Positions 45,609-54,600 of a stretch of 64,000 bases of DNA are shown here, one piece after another. Source of the DNA: Rahnella victoriana (GTDB lineage: Bacteria > Pseudomonadota > Gammaproteobacteria > Enterobacterales > Enterobacteriaceae); contig NZ_SJOJ01000001.1 in NCBI RefSeq assembly GCF_004330295.1, positions 62,001 to 126,000 of the forward strand. Direction: 5' to 3'. The notes under the pieces were generated by a model. The model saw only the letters and a list, made by a program, of their open reading frames with translations. It ran no database searches and was not told the DNA's origin. How positions within the stretch are numbered: position 1 is the stretch's first letter; each line of letters begins with the position of its first letter. Made by a program: the position numbers and the translations under genes.

Positions 45609-46183
45609 CCGCCAGCGCACTGGCAACCTTATTCACCGACGCCCGCACCCACAACGGCTGGCTGGATAAGCCGGTGACCGGCGCACAGCTGAAAACGATT
45701 TACGATCTGGCACGCATGGGGCCAACCTCGGCCAACTGCAGCCCGCTGCGTATCGTGTTTATTCAGAGTCAGGAAGCAAAAGAAAAACTGGCTCCGGCGC
45801 TTTCTGGCGGCAATCTGAAGAAAACTATGACCGCACCGGTCACGGCGATCATTGCCTGGGATCCGGAATTCTACGAACTGCTGCCCGAGCTGTATCCGTC
45901 CGGCGATGCCCGTTCGTGGTTCACCTCCAGCCCGCAACTGGCCCACGATACAGCGTTCCGCAACAGCAGTTTGCAGGCCGCGTATCTGATCATGGCCTGC
46001 CGCTCGCTGGGTCTGGACACCGGCGCGATGTCAGGTTTTGACAACGCGAAGGTCGATGACACCTTTCTGGCGCAGGAAGGCTGGAAATCCAATTTTCTGA
46101 TCAACATCGGTTACGGCGACAGCAGCAAAGTGTATCCGCGCGCGCCCCGCCTTGATTTCGACCGCGCATGCCGCGTGCTGTAA
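45593..46183 (+). CDS. rutE: Malonic semialdehyde reductase RutE
   Basis: A 196-aa nitroreductase-family flavoprotein (E. coli 196 aa) reducing malonic semialdehyde to 3-hydroxypropionate. [27 protein letters not shown] binds FMN; the second half has [26 protein letters not shown]. The start ATG 45593 lies within the 3' end of rutD. Confidence 0.96.
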   Translation: MAEALTASALATLFTDARTHNGWLDKPVTGAQLKTIYDLARMGPTSANCSPLRIVFIQSQEAKEKLAPALSGGNLKKTMTAPVTAIIAWDPEFYELLPELYPSGDARSWFTSSPQLAHDTAFRNSSLQAAYLIMACRSLGLDTGAMSGFDNAKVDDTFLAQEGWKSNFLINIGYGDSSKVYPRAPRLDFDRACRVL

Positions 46184-46214
46184 GCATCACTGATTAAACT
46201 CTGAGGACACGACC

Positions 46215-46805
46215 ATGCCATCCACCCTGAACGCCACATTGCCCGCTACCGATATGCCTGTCGTTGAACAACAGGCTGCCGTTGAGAAACAAGCTGTCGT
46301 TGAAAAACAAGCCGCCGTTGAGAAACAAGAGTACCGCGATGCGATGGCGCGTCTCGGTTCTGCCGTCAACATCATAACCACCGACGGCCCCGGCGGGCGG
46401 GCAGGTTTCACCGCGTCAGCCGTGTGCAGCGTCACCGATACGCCGCCGACATTGCTGGTCTGCCTGAACCGTTCCGCCTCGGTGCATCCGGCGTTTACGC
46501 AAAATCAGGTGCTGTGCGTGAACACGCTGGCCGATTGCCATGAGTCGCTGTCCAATTTATTTGGCGGCAAAACGCCGATGGAGCAACGCTTCGACGCCGC
46601 CGAGTGGGCGCGTCTTGCCACCGGTTCGCCGATCCTCACCGACGCGCTGGTGTCGTTTGACTGCAAGGTCACGCAAATCACCCGCGTCGGCACCCACGAC
46701 ATTTTATTTTGTGAAGCCGTTGCATTACGACGCAACGACGACAGCCACGGACTGGTGTATTTCGACCGGCGCTATCACCCGCTGATGCGTCAGATAGCCT
46801 GTTAA
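46215..46805 (+). CDS. rutF: FMN reductase RutF with N-terminal repeat
   Basis: A 196-aa flavin reductase (E. coli RutF 164 aa) that supplies reduced FMN to RutA. The conserved domain starts at [36 protein letters not shown] (about residue 39). In front of it is an added segment with four copies of a VEKQA(A/V) hexapeptide, encoded by 18-bp tandem repeats (46263-46331). GAGGACACGACC precedes ATG 46215. The added segment is probably an unstructured or helical tail of no catalytic role. Confidence 0.95.
   Translation: MPSTLNATLPATDMPVVEQQAAVEKQAVVEKQAAVEKQEYRDAMARLGSAVNIITTDGPGGRAGFTASAVCSVTDTPPTLLVCLNRSASVHPAFTQNQVLCVNTLADCHESLSNLFGGKTPMEQRFDAAEWARLATGSPILTDALVSFDCKVTQITRVGTHDILFCEAVALRRNDDSHGLVYFDRRYHPLMRQIAC
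46263..46331 (+). repeat. 18-bp tandem repeat inside rutF
   Basis: Four units starting at 46263, 46281, 46299 and 46317 (the last one partial), consensus GTTGARAAACAAGCYGYC. The unit length is a multiple of three, so copy-number change keeps the frame. Confidence 0.93.
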
Positions 46806-46836
46806 CTCAATCCTCTCAACTTAGTAAGGGTCGTGC

Positions 46837-48183
46837 ATGGCGAATACCTGGTTTCCACAATGGCATAAAAGAGAAGGCAATCTGGATGGCGCGGTGATCG
46901 CGCCGGATGAGCGGCTGCCGTTCGGATCGACGGTGATCATGGGGCTGCAACATACGGTGGCGATGTTTGGTGCCACGGTGTTAATGCCTTTGCTGATGGG
47001 TTTTGACGCCAACATGGCGATCCTGATGTCGGGCATCGGCACCCTGCTGTTCTTTCTGGTGGTGGGCGGACGTGTGCCCAGTTATCTCGGATCCAGCGCC
47101 GCGTTTGTCGGGCTGGTGATCGCAGTGACCGGCTACAGCGGCCACGGCGCGAACCCGAATATCGGCGTGGCGCTGGGCGGCATTATTGCCTGCGGCGTGA
47201 TTTATACGTTGATCGGTTTTGTGGTGATGGCGGTCGGCACGCGCTGGATTGAGCGCCTGATGCCGCCGGTGGTGACCGGTGCGGTGGTGATGGCGATAGG
47301 TCTGAACCTCGCGCCGATTGCCATTAACAGCGTCTCGGCTTCATCGTTTGACAGCTGGATGGCGGTGATGACCGTGCTGTGTATCGGCTCGGTGGCGGTG
47401 TTCACCCGCGGTCTGGTGCAGCGTCTGTTGCTGCTGCTCGGGCTGGTGGCGGCGTACCTGATTTACATGGTGATCACCAACGGCCTCGGGCTGGGCGCAC
47501 CGGTGGATTTCAGCGCCGTGGCACAGGCGCCGTGGTTTGGCGTACCGACCATCACCACGCCGGTGTTCAGTTCTCACGCCATGCTGATGATCGCCCCGGT
47601 GGCGGTGATTCTGGTGGCGGAAAACCTCGGCCACATTAAAGCGGTGGCGGGCATGACCGGCAAAAACCTGGACCCGTACATGGGTCGCGCGTTTGTCGGC
47701 GACGGTCTGGCGACCTTACTTTCCGCCTCGGCAGGCGGGACCGGCGTCACCACCTACGCAGAAAACATCGGCGTGATGGCGGTGACCAAGATTTACTCCA
47801 CACTGATTTTTGTCGCCGCCGCCCTCGTTGCCATTGTGTTGGGCTTCTCGCCCAAATTTGGTGCACTGATCCACACTATTCCGGGGCCGGTACTCGGTGG
47901 CGCATCGATTGTGGTGTTCGGATTGATTGCCGTGGCCGGTGCCCGCATCTGGGTACAAAATCAGGTGGATCTGGGACTTAACGGAAATCTGATCATGGTG
48001 GCGGTCACGCTGGTACTGGGCGCAGGCAACTTTACCCTGAGTCTGGGCGGCTTCAGCATGGGCGGCATCGGCACGGCAACCTTTGGCGCGATTTTGCTGA
48101 ATGCCTTCCTCAGCCGCAGCAAACAGCTTAAAACGCAGCCTGAAATAAAAACTGGCACAGAAGCTGCATTAAAAGATCACTGA
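46837..48183 (+). CDS. rutG: Uracil permease RutG
   Basis: A 448-aa NCS2-family nucleobase:cation symporter (E. coli RutG 442 aa) importing uracil and thymine. About 14 TM segments. The QH motif near TM1 (GLQHTVAMFGATVLMP), AENLGHIKAVAGMTGKNLDPYMGRAFVGDG (TM8 region) and GGTGVTTYAENIGVMAVTKIYS (TM10 region) are typical. AAGGG precedes ATG 46837. Last gene of rut, followed by a hairpin terminator. Confidence 0.96.
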   Translation: MANTWFPQWHKREGNLDGAVIAPDERLPFGSTVIMGLQHTVAMFGATVLMPLLMGFDANMAILMSGIGTLLFFLVVGGRVPSYLGSSAAFVGLVIAVTGYSGHGANPNIGVALGGIIACGVIYTLIGFVVMAVGTRWIERLMPPVVTGAVVMAIGLNLAPIAINSVSASSFDSWMAVMTVLCIGSVAVFTRGLVQRLLLLLGLVAAYLIYMVITNGLGLGAPVDFSAVAQAPWFGVPTITTPVFSSHAMLMIAPVAVILVAENLGHIKAVAGMTGKNLDPYMGRAFVGDGLATLLSASAGGTGVTTYAENIGVMAVTKIYSTLIFVAAALVAIVLGFSPKFGALIHTIPGPVLGGASIVVFGLIAVAGARIWVQNQVDLGLNGNLIMVAVTLVLGAGNFTLSLGGFSMGGIGTATFGAILLNAFLSRSKQLKTQPEIKTGTEAALKDH

Positions 48184-48223
48184 CGACCTCAGTTTCTCCT
48201 TAGCTCATCATTTTTGATGATCG

Positions 48224-48270
48224 CCAGCGGTTAGCCGGTCCACCCGTCCGGATTAGCCGCTGGTTTTTTT
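48224..48270 (+). terminator. Terminator after rutG
   Basis: CCAGCGG (48224-48230) pairs with CCGCTGG (48257-48263), with further inner pairing (CCGG/CCGG), followed by seven T. It separates rut from the next operon. Confidence 0.85.
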
Positions 48271-48436
48271 CTTTCTGCCTCCCGCCCGTTTTCCCTAATG
48301 CCGTTTCCAGCTAACGATTGCAAAATTCCTTCGTTCACCTGCCCTTTAAATTGGTTTGTTATGGGTTCAGCACTTTGGTTCTAAGAAGCCAGAGTCATCA
48401 CCTGCCACCATGACCAATAAGAAAAAGGGTTTAACG

Positions 48437-50077
48437 ATGAAGAACATTCGCCGGATTAACGCGGTGACCCGCGCACTGGCTTTAGGGGCACTTCTCACCA
48501 GCACGTTTTCTGTTCTCGCCGCTGACGGCACACCGGTTCAGGGCGGCACCCTGATTTATCTGGAACAACAGGCGCACACCAACCTGTATCCGCCCGCTGG
48601 CGGCTTCTACCCGAACGGCGGCATCCTGAATCAGATCACCGACAAACTGACCTATCAGAATCCGAAGACGCTGGAAATAGAACCCTGGATCGCCGAATCC
48701 TGGTCGTTCAATGCCGACAAAACCGAGTACACCTTCAAACTGCGGCCGGGCGTGACCTTCTCCGACGGCACGCCGCTGGATGCCAGCGCGGTGGCCAAAA
48801 ACTTTGATACTTACGGTCTGGGCAATAAAGCGCATCACCTGCCGGTCTCCGAAGTCATCAACAATTATGACCACAGCGAAGTGGTCGATCCGCTGACCGT
48901 GAAGTTCTATTTCAAAAAATCCTCGCCGGGCTTCCTGCAGGGCACCGCGACCATTGGCTCCGGTCTGGTATCGCTGAGCACGCTGGATCGCAACTTTGAT
49001 GCGCTGGGCGACGCCACGCACATCATCGGTTCCGGCCCGTTCGTGGTCAGCAAAGAAACGCTGGGTCGCGAAGTCGATCTGACCGCGCGTAAGGATTACC
49101 ACTGGGGGCCGAAAAACCTCAAACAGCAAGGTCGCGCCAATCTTGACGGCATCAAAGTGATCGTCACCGGCGAAGACAGCGTGCGTATCGGCGCGCTGCT
49201 GGCGGGTCAGGCAGATTTCATCCGTCAGGTTCAGGCGTATGACGAGAAACAGGCCAAAGACCAGAACTTCCCGATTTATGCCGCGCCGACCAAAGGTGTC
49301 AACGACAGCATTTCGTTCCGGCCGGACAACGCGCTGGTATCCGATCTGAAAGTACGTCAGGCGCTGCTGCACGCCACCAACAGCAAACAGGTGGTCGATA
49401 CGCTGTTCTCGCCGAACTATCCGCAGGCCACCTCTGTGATTGCCAAAACAGCGGCCGGTTATGTCGATCTGAGCAACAAGCTGACCTACGACCCGACGCT
49501 GTCCAAAAAGCTGCTGGATGAAGCGGGCTGGAAACCGGGTCCGAACGGCATCCGCCAGAAAGACGGCAAAACGCTGTCGCTGACCATTTATGAATCCCTG
49601 CCACAGCCGCAGAACAAAGAGGTGTTGCAGCTGGTCTCCCAGCAATGGAGTCAGGTCGGCGCAAAGCTGAATATTCTGGCGGGCGATGCGGGCAGCCGCG
49701 TGGCGGATAACCTTGATCCCGAGAAAACCCCGGCCAACGTGGTGGAAGTCGGACGCGCCGATCCGGACGTGATCAAAAGCTCCTTCTACCCGACCAACCG
49801 CGATGCGCTGCTGCAAAAAGGCGGCCTGAGCAGCAAGGTGAAAAGCTTCCGCGACGACAAACTTAACGACCTGCTGACCGCCATTTCAGCCGAAGTCGAT
49901 CCGAAAAAACGTCTGGCACTGACCGGCGACGTGCAGAACTACCTGCTGGATCAGGCGTATGTCATTCCGATTTTCGAAGAGCCGCAGGTGTTTGCCGGTG
50001 CGCCGTATTTCAAAGGCGTCAGCTTTGAAGCGGTCGGGCGTCCGAGCTTCTACGGCGCATGGCTGGAAAAGCATTAA
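48437..50077 (+). CDS. Peptide-family ABC transporter substrate-binding protein (KPN_01854-like)
   Basis: A 546-aa periplasmic binding protein of SBP family 5 (the DppA/OppA/NikA class). A signal peptide (MKNIRRINAVTRALALGALLTSTFSVLA) is followed by DGTPVQGGTLIYLEQQAHTNLYPPAGGFYPNGG. WIAESWSFNADKTEYTFKLRPGVTFSDGTPL is the class signature. ATG 48437 is used because AAGGG lies 7 bases upstream; ATG 48356 would bury the signal peptide. I recall the group as KPN_01854 family, found with monooxygenase genes; the ligand is unknown and need not be a peptide. First gene of the six- to seven-gene operon after rut. Confidence 0.9.
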   Translation: MKNIRRINAVTRALALGALLTSTFSVLAADGTPVQGGTLIYLEQQAHTNLYPPAGGFYPNGGILNQITDKLTYQNPKTLEIEPWIAESWSFNADKTEYTFKLRPGVTFSDGTPLDASAVAKNFDTYGLGNKAHHLPVSEVINNYDHSEVVDPLTVKFYFKKSSPGFLQGTATIGSGLVSLSTLDRNFDALGDATHIIGSGPFVVSKETLGREVDLTARKDYHWGPKNLKQQGRANLDGIKVIVTGEDSVRIGALLAGQADFIRQVQAYDEKQAKDQNFPIYAAPTKGVNDSISFRPDNALVSDLKVRQALLHATNSKQVVDTLFSPNYPQATSVIAKTAAGYVDLSNKLTYDPTLSKKLLDEAGWKPGPNGIRQKDGKTLSLTIYESLPQPQNKEVLQLVSQQWSQVGAKLNILAGDAGSRVADNLDPEKTPANVVEVGRADPDVIKSSFYPTNRDALLQKGGLSSKVKSFRDDKLNDLLTAISAEVDPKKRLALTGDVQNYLLDQAYVIPIFEEPQVFAGAPYFKGVSFEAVGRPSFYGAWLEKH

Positions 50078-50093
50078 CAGACGGGGGTAAATC

Positions 50094-51053
50094 ATGAGCC
50101 GATACGTGAGCGGTCGATTCGGGCAGGCATTGCTGGTGTTGTGGGCGGCGTTTACCGTCTCCTTCATCCTGTTGCAGGTGCTGCCCGGCGACGCGATCCT
50201 GATTAAATTCCAGAACCCGGACATGGGATTAAGCCCGGCGCAAATCGCCGATATGCGTGCCGCCTACGGCGCGGATGTGCCGGTCTGGCAACAATATCTG
50301 CATACGCTGGGCAATTTCCTGCGCGGGGATCTGGGCTATTCGATTCAGGCTGGCGTCCCGGTGACTGAATTACTCAGCAGCAACTTCCCGCCGACGCTGC
50401 GTCTGGCGCTGACTGGCTTCGCACTGGCCGCCGTGGTGGCCTTTGCGCTGGCGTTTCTCTCCAGCCTGCTGCATTTCGGCTGGCTGAAAAATGCCTTACA
50501 GGCCGTGCCGTCGCTGTTTATTTCCATCCCAACCTTCTGGCTGGGCATCGCGCTGATTCAGTTTTTCTCATTCCATCTGCGCTGGATCCCGGTGATCAAT
50601 CCGGGTGAATGGGTCGGGCTGATTTTGCCGATTATCACGCTGGCGGTGCCGATTTCCGCGCCGCTGGCGCAGATCCTCATCCGCAGCATTGATCAGGTGC
50701 AAACCCAGCCGTTCGTTGCCGTCGCCCGCGCCAAAGGCGCCAGCCGCAGCGGCGTGTTGTGGCGTCATGTGGCGCGCAACGCCCTGCTTCCGGCGCTGAC
50801 CATTGCCGGTTTGCTGTTCGGCGAACTGATCGCCGGTGCCCTGATCACCGAAACCGTTTTCGGCCTTAACGGCCTCGGACAACTCACGCAGCAGGCGGTG
50901 AATAATCAGGATGTCGCGGTATTGCAGGCGATTGTGGTGATTTCCGCTGCCGCCTTTGTCGGCATCAATTTGCTGGTCGATTTGCTGTATCCGTTGCTCG
51001 ATCCGCGCCTCAAGGCCTCTGCGTCTAAAAACTCACGGGGAGCCACCGCATGA
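50094..51053 (+). CDS. ABC transporter permease (DppB-like)
   Basis: A 319-aa inner-membrane permease with six TM helices and the EAA loop at about 210-240 (VARAKGASRSGVLWRHVARNALLPALT). The N-terminal ALLVLWAAFTVSFILLQVLPGDAILI is typical of DppB/OppB. It starts 16 bp after the binding-protein gene and overlaps the next permease by 4 bp (ATGA). Confidence 0.93.
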   Translation: MSRYVSGRFGQALLVLWAAFTVSFILLQVLPGDAILIKFQNPDMGLSPAQIADMRAAYGADVPVWQQYLHTLGNFLRGDLGYSIQAGVPVTELLSSNFPPTLRLALTGFALAAVVAFALAFLSSLLHFGWLKNALQAVPSLFISIPTFWLGIALIQFFSFHLRWIPVINPGEWVGLILPIITLAVPISAPLAQILIRSIDQVQTQPFVAVARAKGASRSGVLWRHVARNALLPALTIAGLLFGELIAGALITETVFGLNGLGQLTQQAVNNQDVAVLQAIVVISAAAFVGINLLVDLLYPLLDPRLKASASKNSRGATA

Positions 51054-51913
51054 GCAGCTTACCGCTTGGCAAAAACACGCTTTCATTACCGCTCACCCAG
51101 CGCCGCCGCTGGAAACCCGCCCGCCTGCAACCGGGCTTAATCCTCGCGTGGCTGGTGATGGCGACCGTTATTTTGTGGGCGATTGCCCCCGGCTTATTTA
51201 CCGGTTACAGCGGCACCGAAGGGATTGCCGGTGCGCAGCGTCTGGCCCCGCAGGCCGGACACTGGCTGGGCACGGATCAGCTTGGCCGCGATGTCTATGC
51301 GCGCATTGTCTACGGCGCATCACATTCGCTTTCCGGGGCGCTGGTCGCCGTGGCACTCGGGCTGGTGTTCGGCACCGCGCTCGGGCTGGCGGCCGGTGCC
51401 AGCGGCGGTCTGGTGGATGCCATCGTCATGCGCATCAACGACGTGTTGCTGTCCATTCCCGGTCTGTTGCTGTCGCTGAGTGTGATTATTTTGCTCGGTT
51501 TCGGCACGGTTCACGCGGCGATTGCTGTCGGTGTCACGTCGGTTGCCAACTTCGCCCGTCTGGCGCGCGCCGAAGTGGTGCTGGTGCGTCACAGCGATTA
51601 CGTCGAAGCGGCGTATGGCAGCGGCGGTTCCTTCCTGTCGGTTCTGTGGCGGCACATTTTGCCCAACTCACTGACCTCGGTGATCGCCTTCTCGGCCCTG
51701 CAGTTCGGCAGCGCGATCCTGGCGATTTCCACCCTGAGTTTTCTCGGTTACGGCACTCCGCCACCGACGCCGGAATGGGGTTTACTGATCGCCGAAGGCC
51801 GTAACTACATCTCGACTGCCTGGTGGCTGACCACCTTCCCCGGCGTGGTCGTGGTGTTAGTGGTGCTTTCCGCCAACCGCATCAGCCAGTCATTACGCAG
51901 GAGAACGCGATGA
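51050..51913 (+). CDS. ABC transporter permease (DppC-like)
   Basis: A 287-aa permease with the DppC/OppC N-terminal helix, then HWLGTDQLGRDVYARIVYGASHSL and the EAA-like loop LVRHSDYVEAAYGSGGSFLSVLWRHILPNSL (about 183-213). Overlaps both neighbours by 4 bp. Confidence 0.93.
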   Translation: MSSLPLGKNTLSLPLTQRRRWKPARLQPGLILAWLVMATVILWAIAPGLFTGYSGTEGIAGAQRLAPQAGHWLGTDQLGRDVYARIVYGASHSLSGALVAVALGLVFGTALGLAAGASGGLVDAIVMRINDVLLSIPGLLLSLSVIILLGFGTVHAAIAVGVTSVANFARLARAEVVLVRHSDYVEAAYGSGGSFLSVLWRHILPNSLTSVIAFSALQFGSAILAISTLSFLGYGTPPPTPEWGLLIAEGRNYISTAWWLTTFPGVVVVLVVLSANRISQSLRRRTR

Positions 51914-53511
51914 ACGCACAAACGCATCCGGTACTCGAACTGGACAATCTTTCCATCGCCTACGACGGCAAACCGGTGGTGCATAACGTGTCGTTTACGA
52001 TTAACGCCGGTGAAGTGCTGGCGCTGGTCGGCGAATCCGGCTCCGGCAAAACCACTACCGCACAGGCGATCATCGGTCTGCTGGCGGAGAACGGCCATAT
52101 CGAACAGGGTGAAATTCGCCTTAACGGCACCGACATCAGCCAGTGGTCGCAGCGCCGCCTTGATGCCCTGCGCGGCGCACGCATCAGCCTGATACCGCAG
52201 GATCCCACCAGTTCGCTGGATCCGGTAAAAACCATCGGCTCGCAGGTGGCGGAAATTCTCGATATCCATCAGCGCCTGCCACGTCAGCAGCGCGACGCCC
52301 GCGTGGTGGAACTGCTTTCCCGCGTCGGGCTGTCGCACCCTGAACAGCGGGCGAAACAGTATCCGCACGAACTTTCCGGTGGCATGAAGCAGCGCGTACT
52401 GATCGCCATTGCGATTGCGCTGCAACCGGCGCTGATCATCGCCGATGAGCCGACCAGCGCGCTGGACGTCACGGTGCAAAAACGCATTCTGGATTTGATC
52501 GACGAACTGCGCCGCGAGTCCGGCACCGCCGTGTTGCTGGTCACGCATGATCTGGCGATAGCCGCCGAACGTGCCGACCGCTTGCTGGTGTTCCGTCACG
52601 GCAAAGTGCAGGAACAGGGCGTGACCGCAGAGGTGCTGAGCGCCCCGAAAAGCGATTACACCCGCCAGCTTTTCGCCGATGTCCCTGCCCTTTCCGGCCG
52701 CCACCGCGCACACCTGCGCACGGCGGAAGATCCGGTGCTGGTGGTGGAAAACATCACCCACGATTTCACCCTCGGCGGCAAAAATCAGGCGGCATTCCGC
52801 GCCGTGGATCACGTCTCTTTCAGCATTCCGCGCGGCACCACGCATTCGCTGGTCGGTGAATCCGGCTCCGGTAAAACCACGCTGGCGCGCATTCTGCTCG
52901 GTTTTCAGAAACCGGACAGCGGGCGCGTGCTGATTGACGGCGAAGACATCACGCGCCTGAAAGGCGAAGCCCTGCGTCAGTTGCGCAGAAAAATCCAGCT
53001 GGTGTATCAGAATCCGTTCGCCTCGCTGGATCCGTCGCAAACGCTGTTCAGCGTGATCGAAGAACCGCTGCTGAATTTCGAAAAAATCCCCGCCGCCGTT
53101 CGCCGTGAACGGGTGCTGGATATCGCCCGCCGCGTGGCGCTGCCGGAAGAATTACTCAGCCGCAGACCGCGTGAACTGTCCGGCGGACAGCGCCAGCGGG
53201 TGGCGATTGCGCGCGCGTTAATTTTAGAGCCGAAAGTGCTGATCCTCGATGAAGCGACGTCGGCGCTGGATGTCACCGTGCAGGCGCAAATCCTGACGTT
53301 GCTGCAACAGTTACAGGATTCACTCGGCCTGACCTATTTGTTTATCTCGCACGATCTGGCGACCGTCCGGCAAATCTCCCACAGCGTCTCGGTGCTGAAC
53401 CGCGGGCAGCAGGTGGATTCCGGCAATGTGGAAGACGTTTTCGCCCTGCCTTCCAGCGATTACACCCGCCAGCTGATTGACGCCATACCCGGCCGCCATC
53501 GCGCCGCCTGA
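51910..53511 (+). CDS. ABC transporter ATPase, two fused nucleotide-binding domains
   Basis: A 533-aa protein with two complete Opp-type ATPases. The first half has Walker A GESGSGKTTT (about 40-48), signature ELSGGMKQR and Walker B ALIIADEPTSALD; the second has GESGSGKTTL (about 318), ELSGGQRQR and KVLILDEATSALD. A shared LYTRQL/DYTRQLFADVP element follows each half. It replaces the separate DppD/DppF pair, so the importer is complete with one ATPase gene. ATG 51910 overlaps the permease stop (ATGA); the in-frame ATG at 51823 lies inside the permease gene and is not the start. Confidence 0.93.
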   Translation: MNAQTHPVLELDNLSIAYDGKPVVHNVSFTINAGEVLALVGESGSGKTTTAQAIIGLLAENGHIEQGEIRLNGTDISQWSQRRLDALRGARISLIPQDPTSSLDPVKTIGSQVAEILDIHQRLPRQQRDARVVELLSRVGLSHPEQRAKQYPHELSGGMKQRVLIAIAIALQPALIIADEPTSALDVTVQKRILDLIDELRRESGTAVLLVTHDLAIAAERADRLLVFRHGKVQEQGVTAEVLSAPKSDYTRQLFADVPALSGRHRAHLRTAEDPVLVVENITHDFTLGGKNQAAFRAVDHVSFSIPRGTTHSLVGESGSGKTTLARILLGFQKPDSGRVLIDGEDITRLKGEALRQLRRKIQLVYQNPFASLDPSQTLFSVIEEPLLNFEKIPAAVRRERVLDIARRVALPEELLSRRPRELSGGQRQRVAIARALILEPKVLILDEATSALDVTVQAQILTLLQQLQDSLGLTYLFISHDLATVRQISHSVSVLNRGQQVDSGNVEDVFALPSSDYTRQLIDAIPGRHRAA

Positions 53512-53538
53512 ACCGCACACGACATTAAGAGGGACATT

Positions 53539-54600
53539 ATGAGCAGTAAACGTCTTGGATTTTTTACCCGTCTTCTGGACAACACCAGCGCGCAGGAGCG
53601 TTACCGGCTGGCGACCGAGCAGATCATTCACGCCGAACAGTTAGGTTTTGATTCCGCATGGGTCGCGCAGCACCATTTTCACGAGGCCGAAGGCGGCCTG
53701 CCTGCGCCGCTGGTTTTCCTCGCGCAGGTGGCGGCGCATACCCGCTTTATCCGTCTCGGCACCGGCGTGATCACCCTGCCGATGGAGAATGCGTTGCGCG
53801 TCGCCGAAGACACTGCCGTGCTGGATTTACTCTCCGGCGGACGGCTTGAAATCGGTTTAGGCTCGGGCGGCACGCCGACCTCATTCCCGCCGTTTGGGCT
53901 GGAAAGTCAGGATCGCGGCACGGCGTTTGACAACAACCTGCAAACCCTGCTCACCGCCTGGCGCGGCGAACCGCTGGCGGGCACCGATAACCGCTTATAT
54001 CCGGCGGTACCGCAACTGGCGAACCGCGTCTGGCAGGCGACTTTCTCGGTGGACGGCGGCGCGCGTGCCGGTAAATCCGGCGACGGGCTGATGCTTTCGC
54101 GCACCCAGCCGCGTCCGCACGATGCACCGGATTTACGTCTCGACGAGCTGCAAAATCCGATCATCGATGCCTATCTCGACGCACTGCCGGAAGGCGTAGC
54201 GCCGCGCATCATGGGATCCCGTACCGCGTTCGTCACCGAAAACGGCGATGAAGCGCGGGAACTGGCGCAAAAAGGTTTACGCCGTCAGGCCGAAAATCAC
54301 CGCGCCAGCGGGCAGATTGTGCAGGGCGACACGCTGGACGATTACATCCGCGCCTTCGACGTGCATCTCGGCACGCCCGCGCAGGTGACGGCCAGTTTGC
54401 AGGCCGACAGCGCGCTGGCCCGCGTCACCGATCTGGCGTTTCAGGTGCATTCCATCGACCCGCCGCATCCGTACATTTTACGTTCCATCGAACTGATTGC
54501 CCGTCACGTTGCGCCCGCGCTCGGCTGGGTTCGCCGCACGCCGCAGCGCCGTGTTTCCACCTCTTCCGCCGATCCCTCATTATCAAGAGAAACCCTATGA
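53539..54600 (+). CDS. Luciferase-like FMN monooxygenase (KPN_01858-like)
   Basis: A 353-aa LLM-class flavin-dependent enzyme of the TIM-barrel type. LGFFTRLLDNTSAQERY at the start, QLGFDSAWVAQHHFHEAEGGLPAPLVFLAQVAAHT with the LLM His, and LDLLSGGRLEIGLGSGGTP for FMN phosphate. It would use reduced FMN from a separate reductase, perhaps RutF next door, to oxidise an imported substrate (C-N, C-S or aldehyde type), but the substrate is unknown. It is not closely similar to RutA. AGAGGGACATT precedes the ATG; its TGA overlaps the next ATG. Confidence 0.9.
   Translation: MSSKRLGFFTRLLDNTSAQERYRLATEQIIHAEQLGFDSAWVAQHHFHEAEGGLPAPLVFLAQVAAHTRFIRLGTGVITLPMENALRVAEDTAVLDLLSGGRLEIGLGSGGTPTSFPPFGLESQDRGTAFDNNLQTLLTAWRGEPLAGTDNRLYPAVPQLANRVWQATFSVDGGARAGKSGDGLMLSRTQPRPHDAPDLRLDELQNPIIDAYLDALPEGVAPRIMGSRTAFVTENGDEARELAQKGLRRQAENHRASGQIVQGDTLDDYIRAFDVHLGTPAQVTASLQADSALARVTDLAFQVHSIDPPHPYILRSIELIARHVAPALGWVRRTPQRRVSTSSADPSLSRETL

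Noticed and set aside
48482-49816. A 444-codon open frame antisense to the substrate-binding protein gene
   Set aside because: The sense gene has a signal peptide, family motifs and a ribosome site; the antisense frame is a by-product of GC-rich codon bias and has no start signals.
51805-53040. A 411-codon antisense frame across the ABC ATPase
   Set aside because: The sense strand encodes two complete ATPase domains; the antisense product has no recognisable motif.
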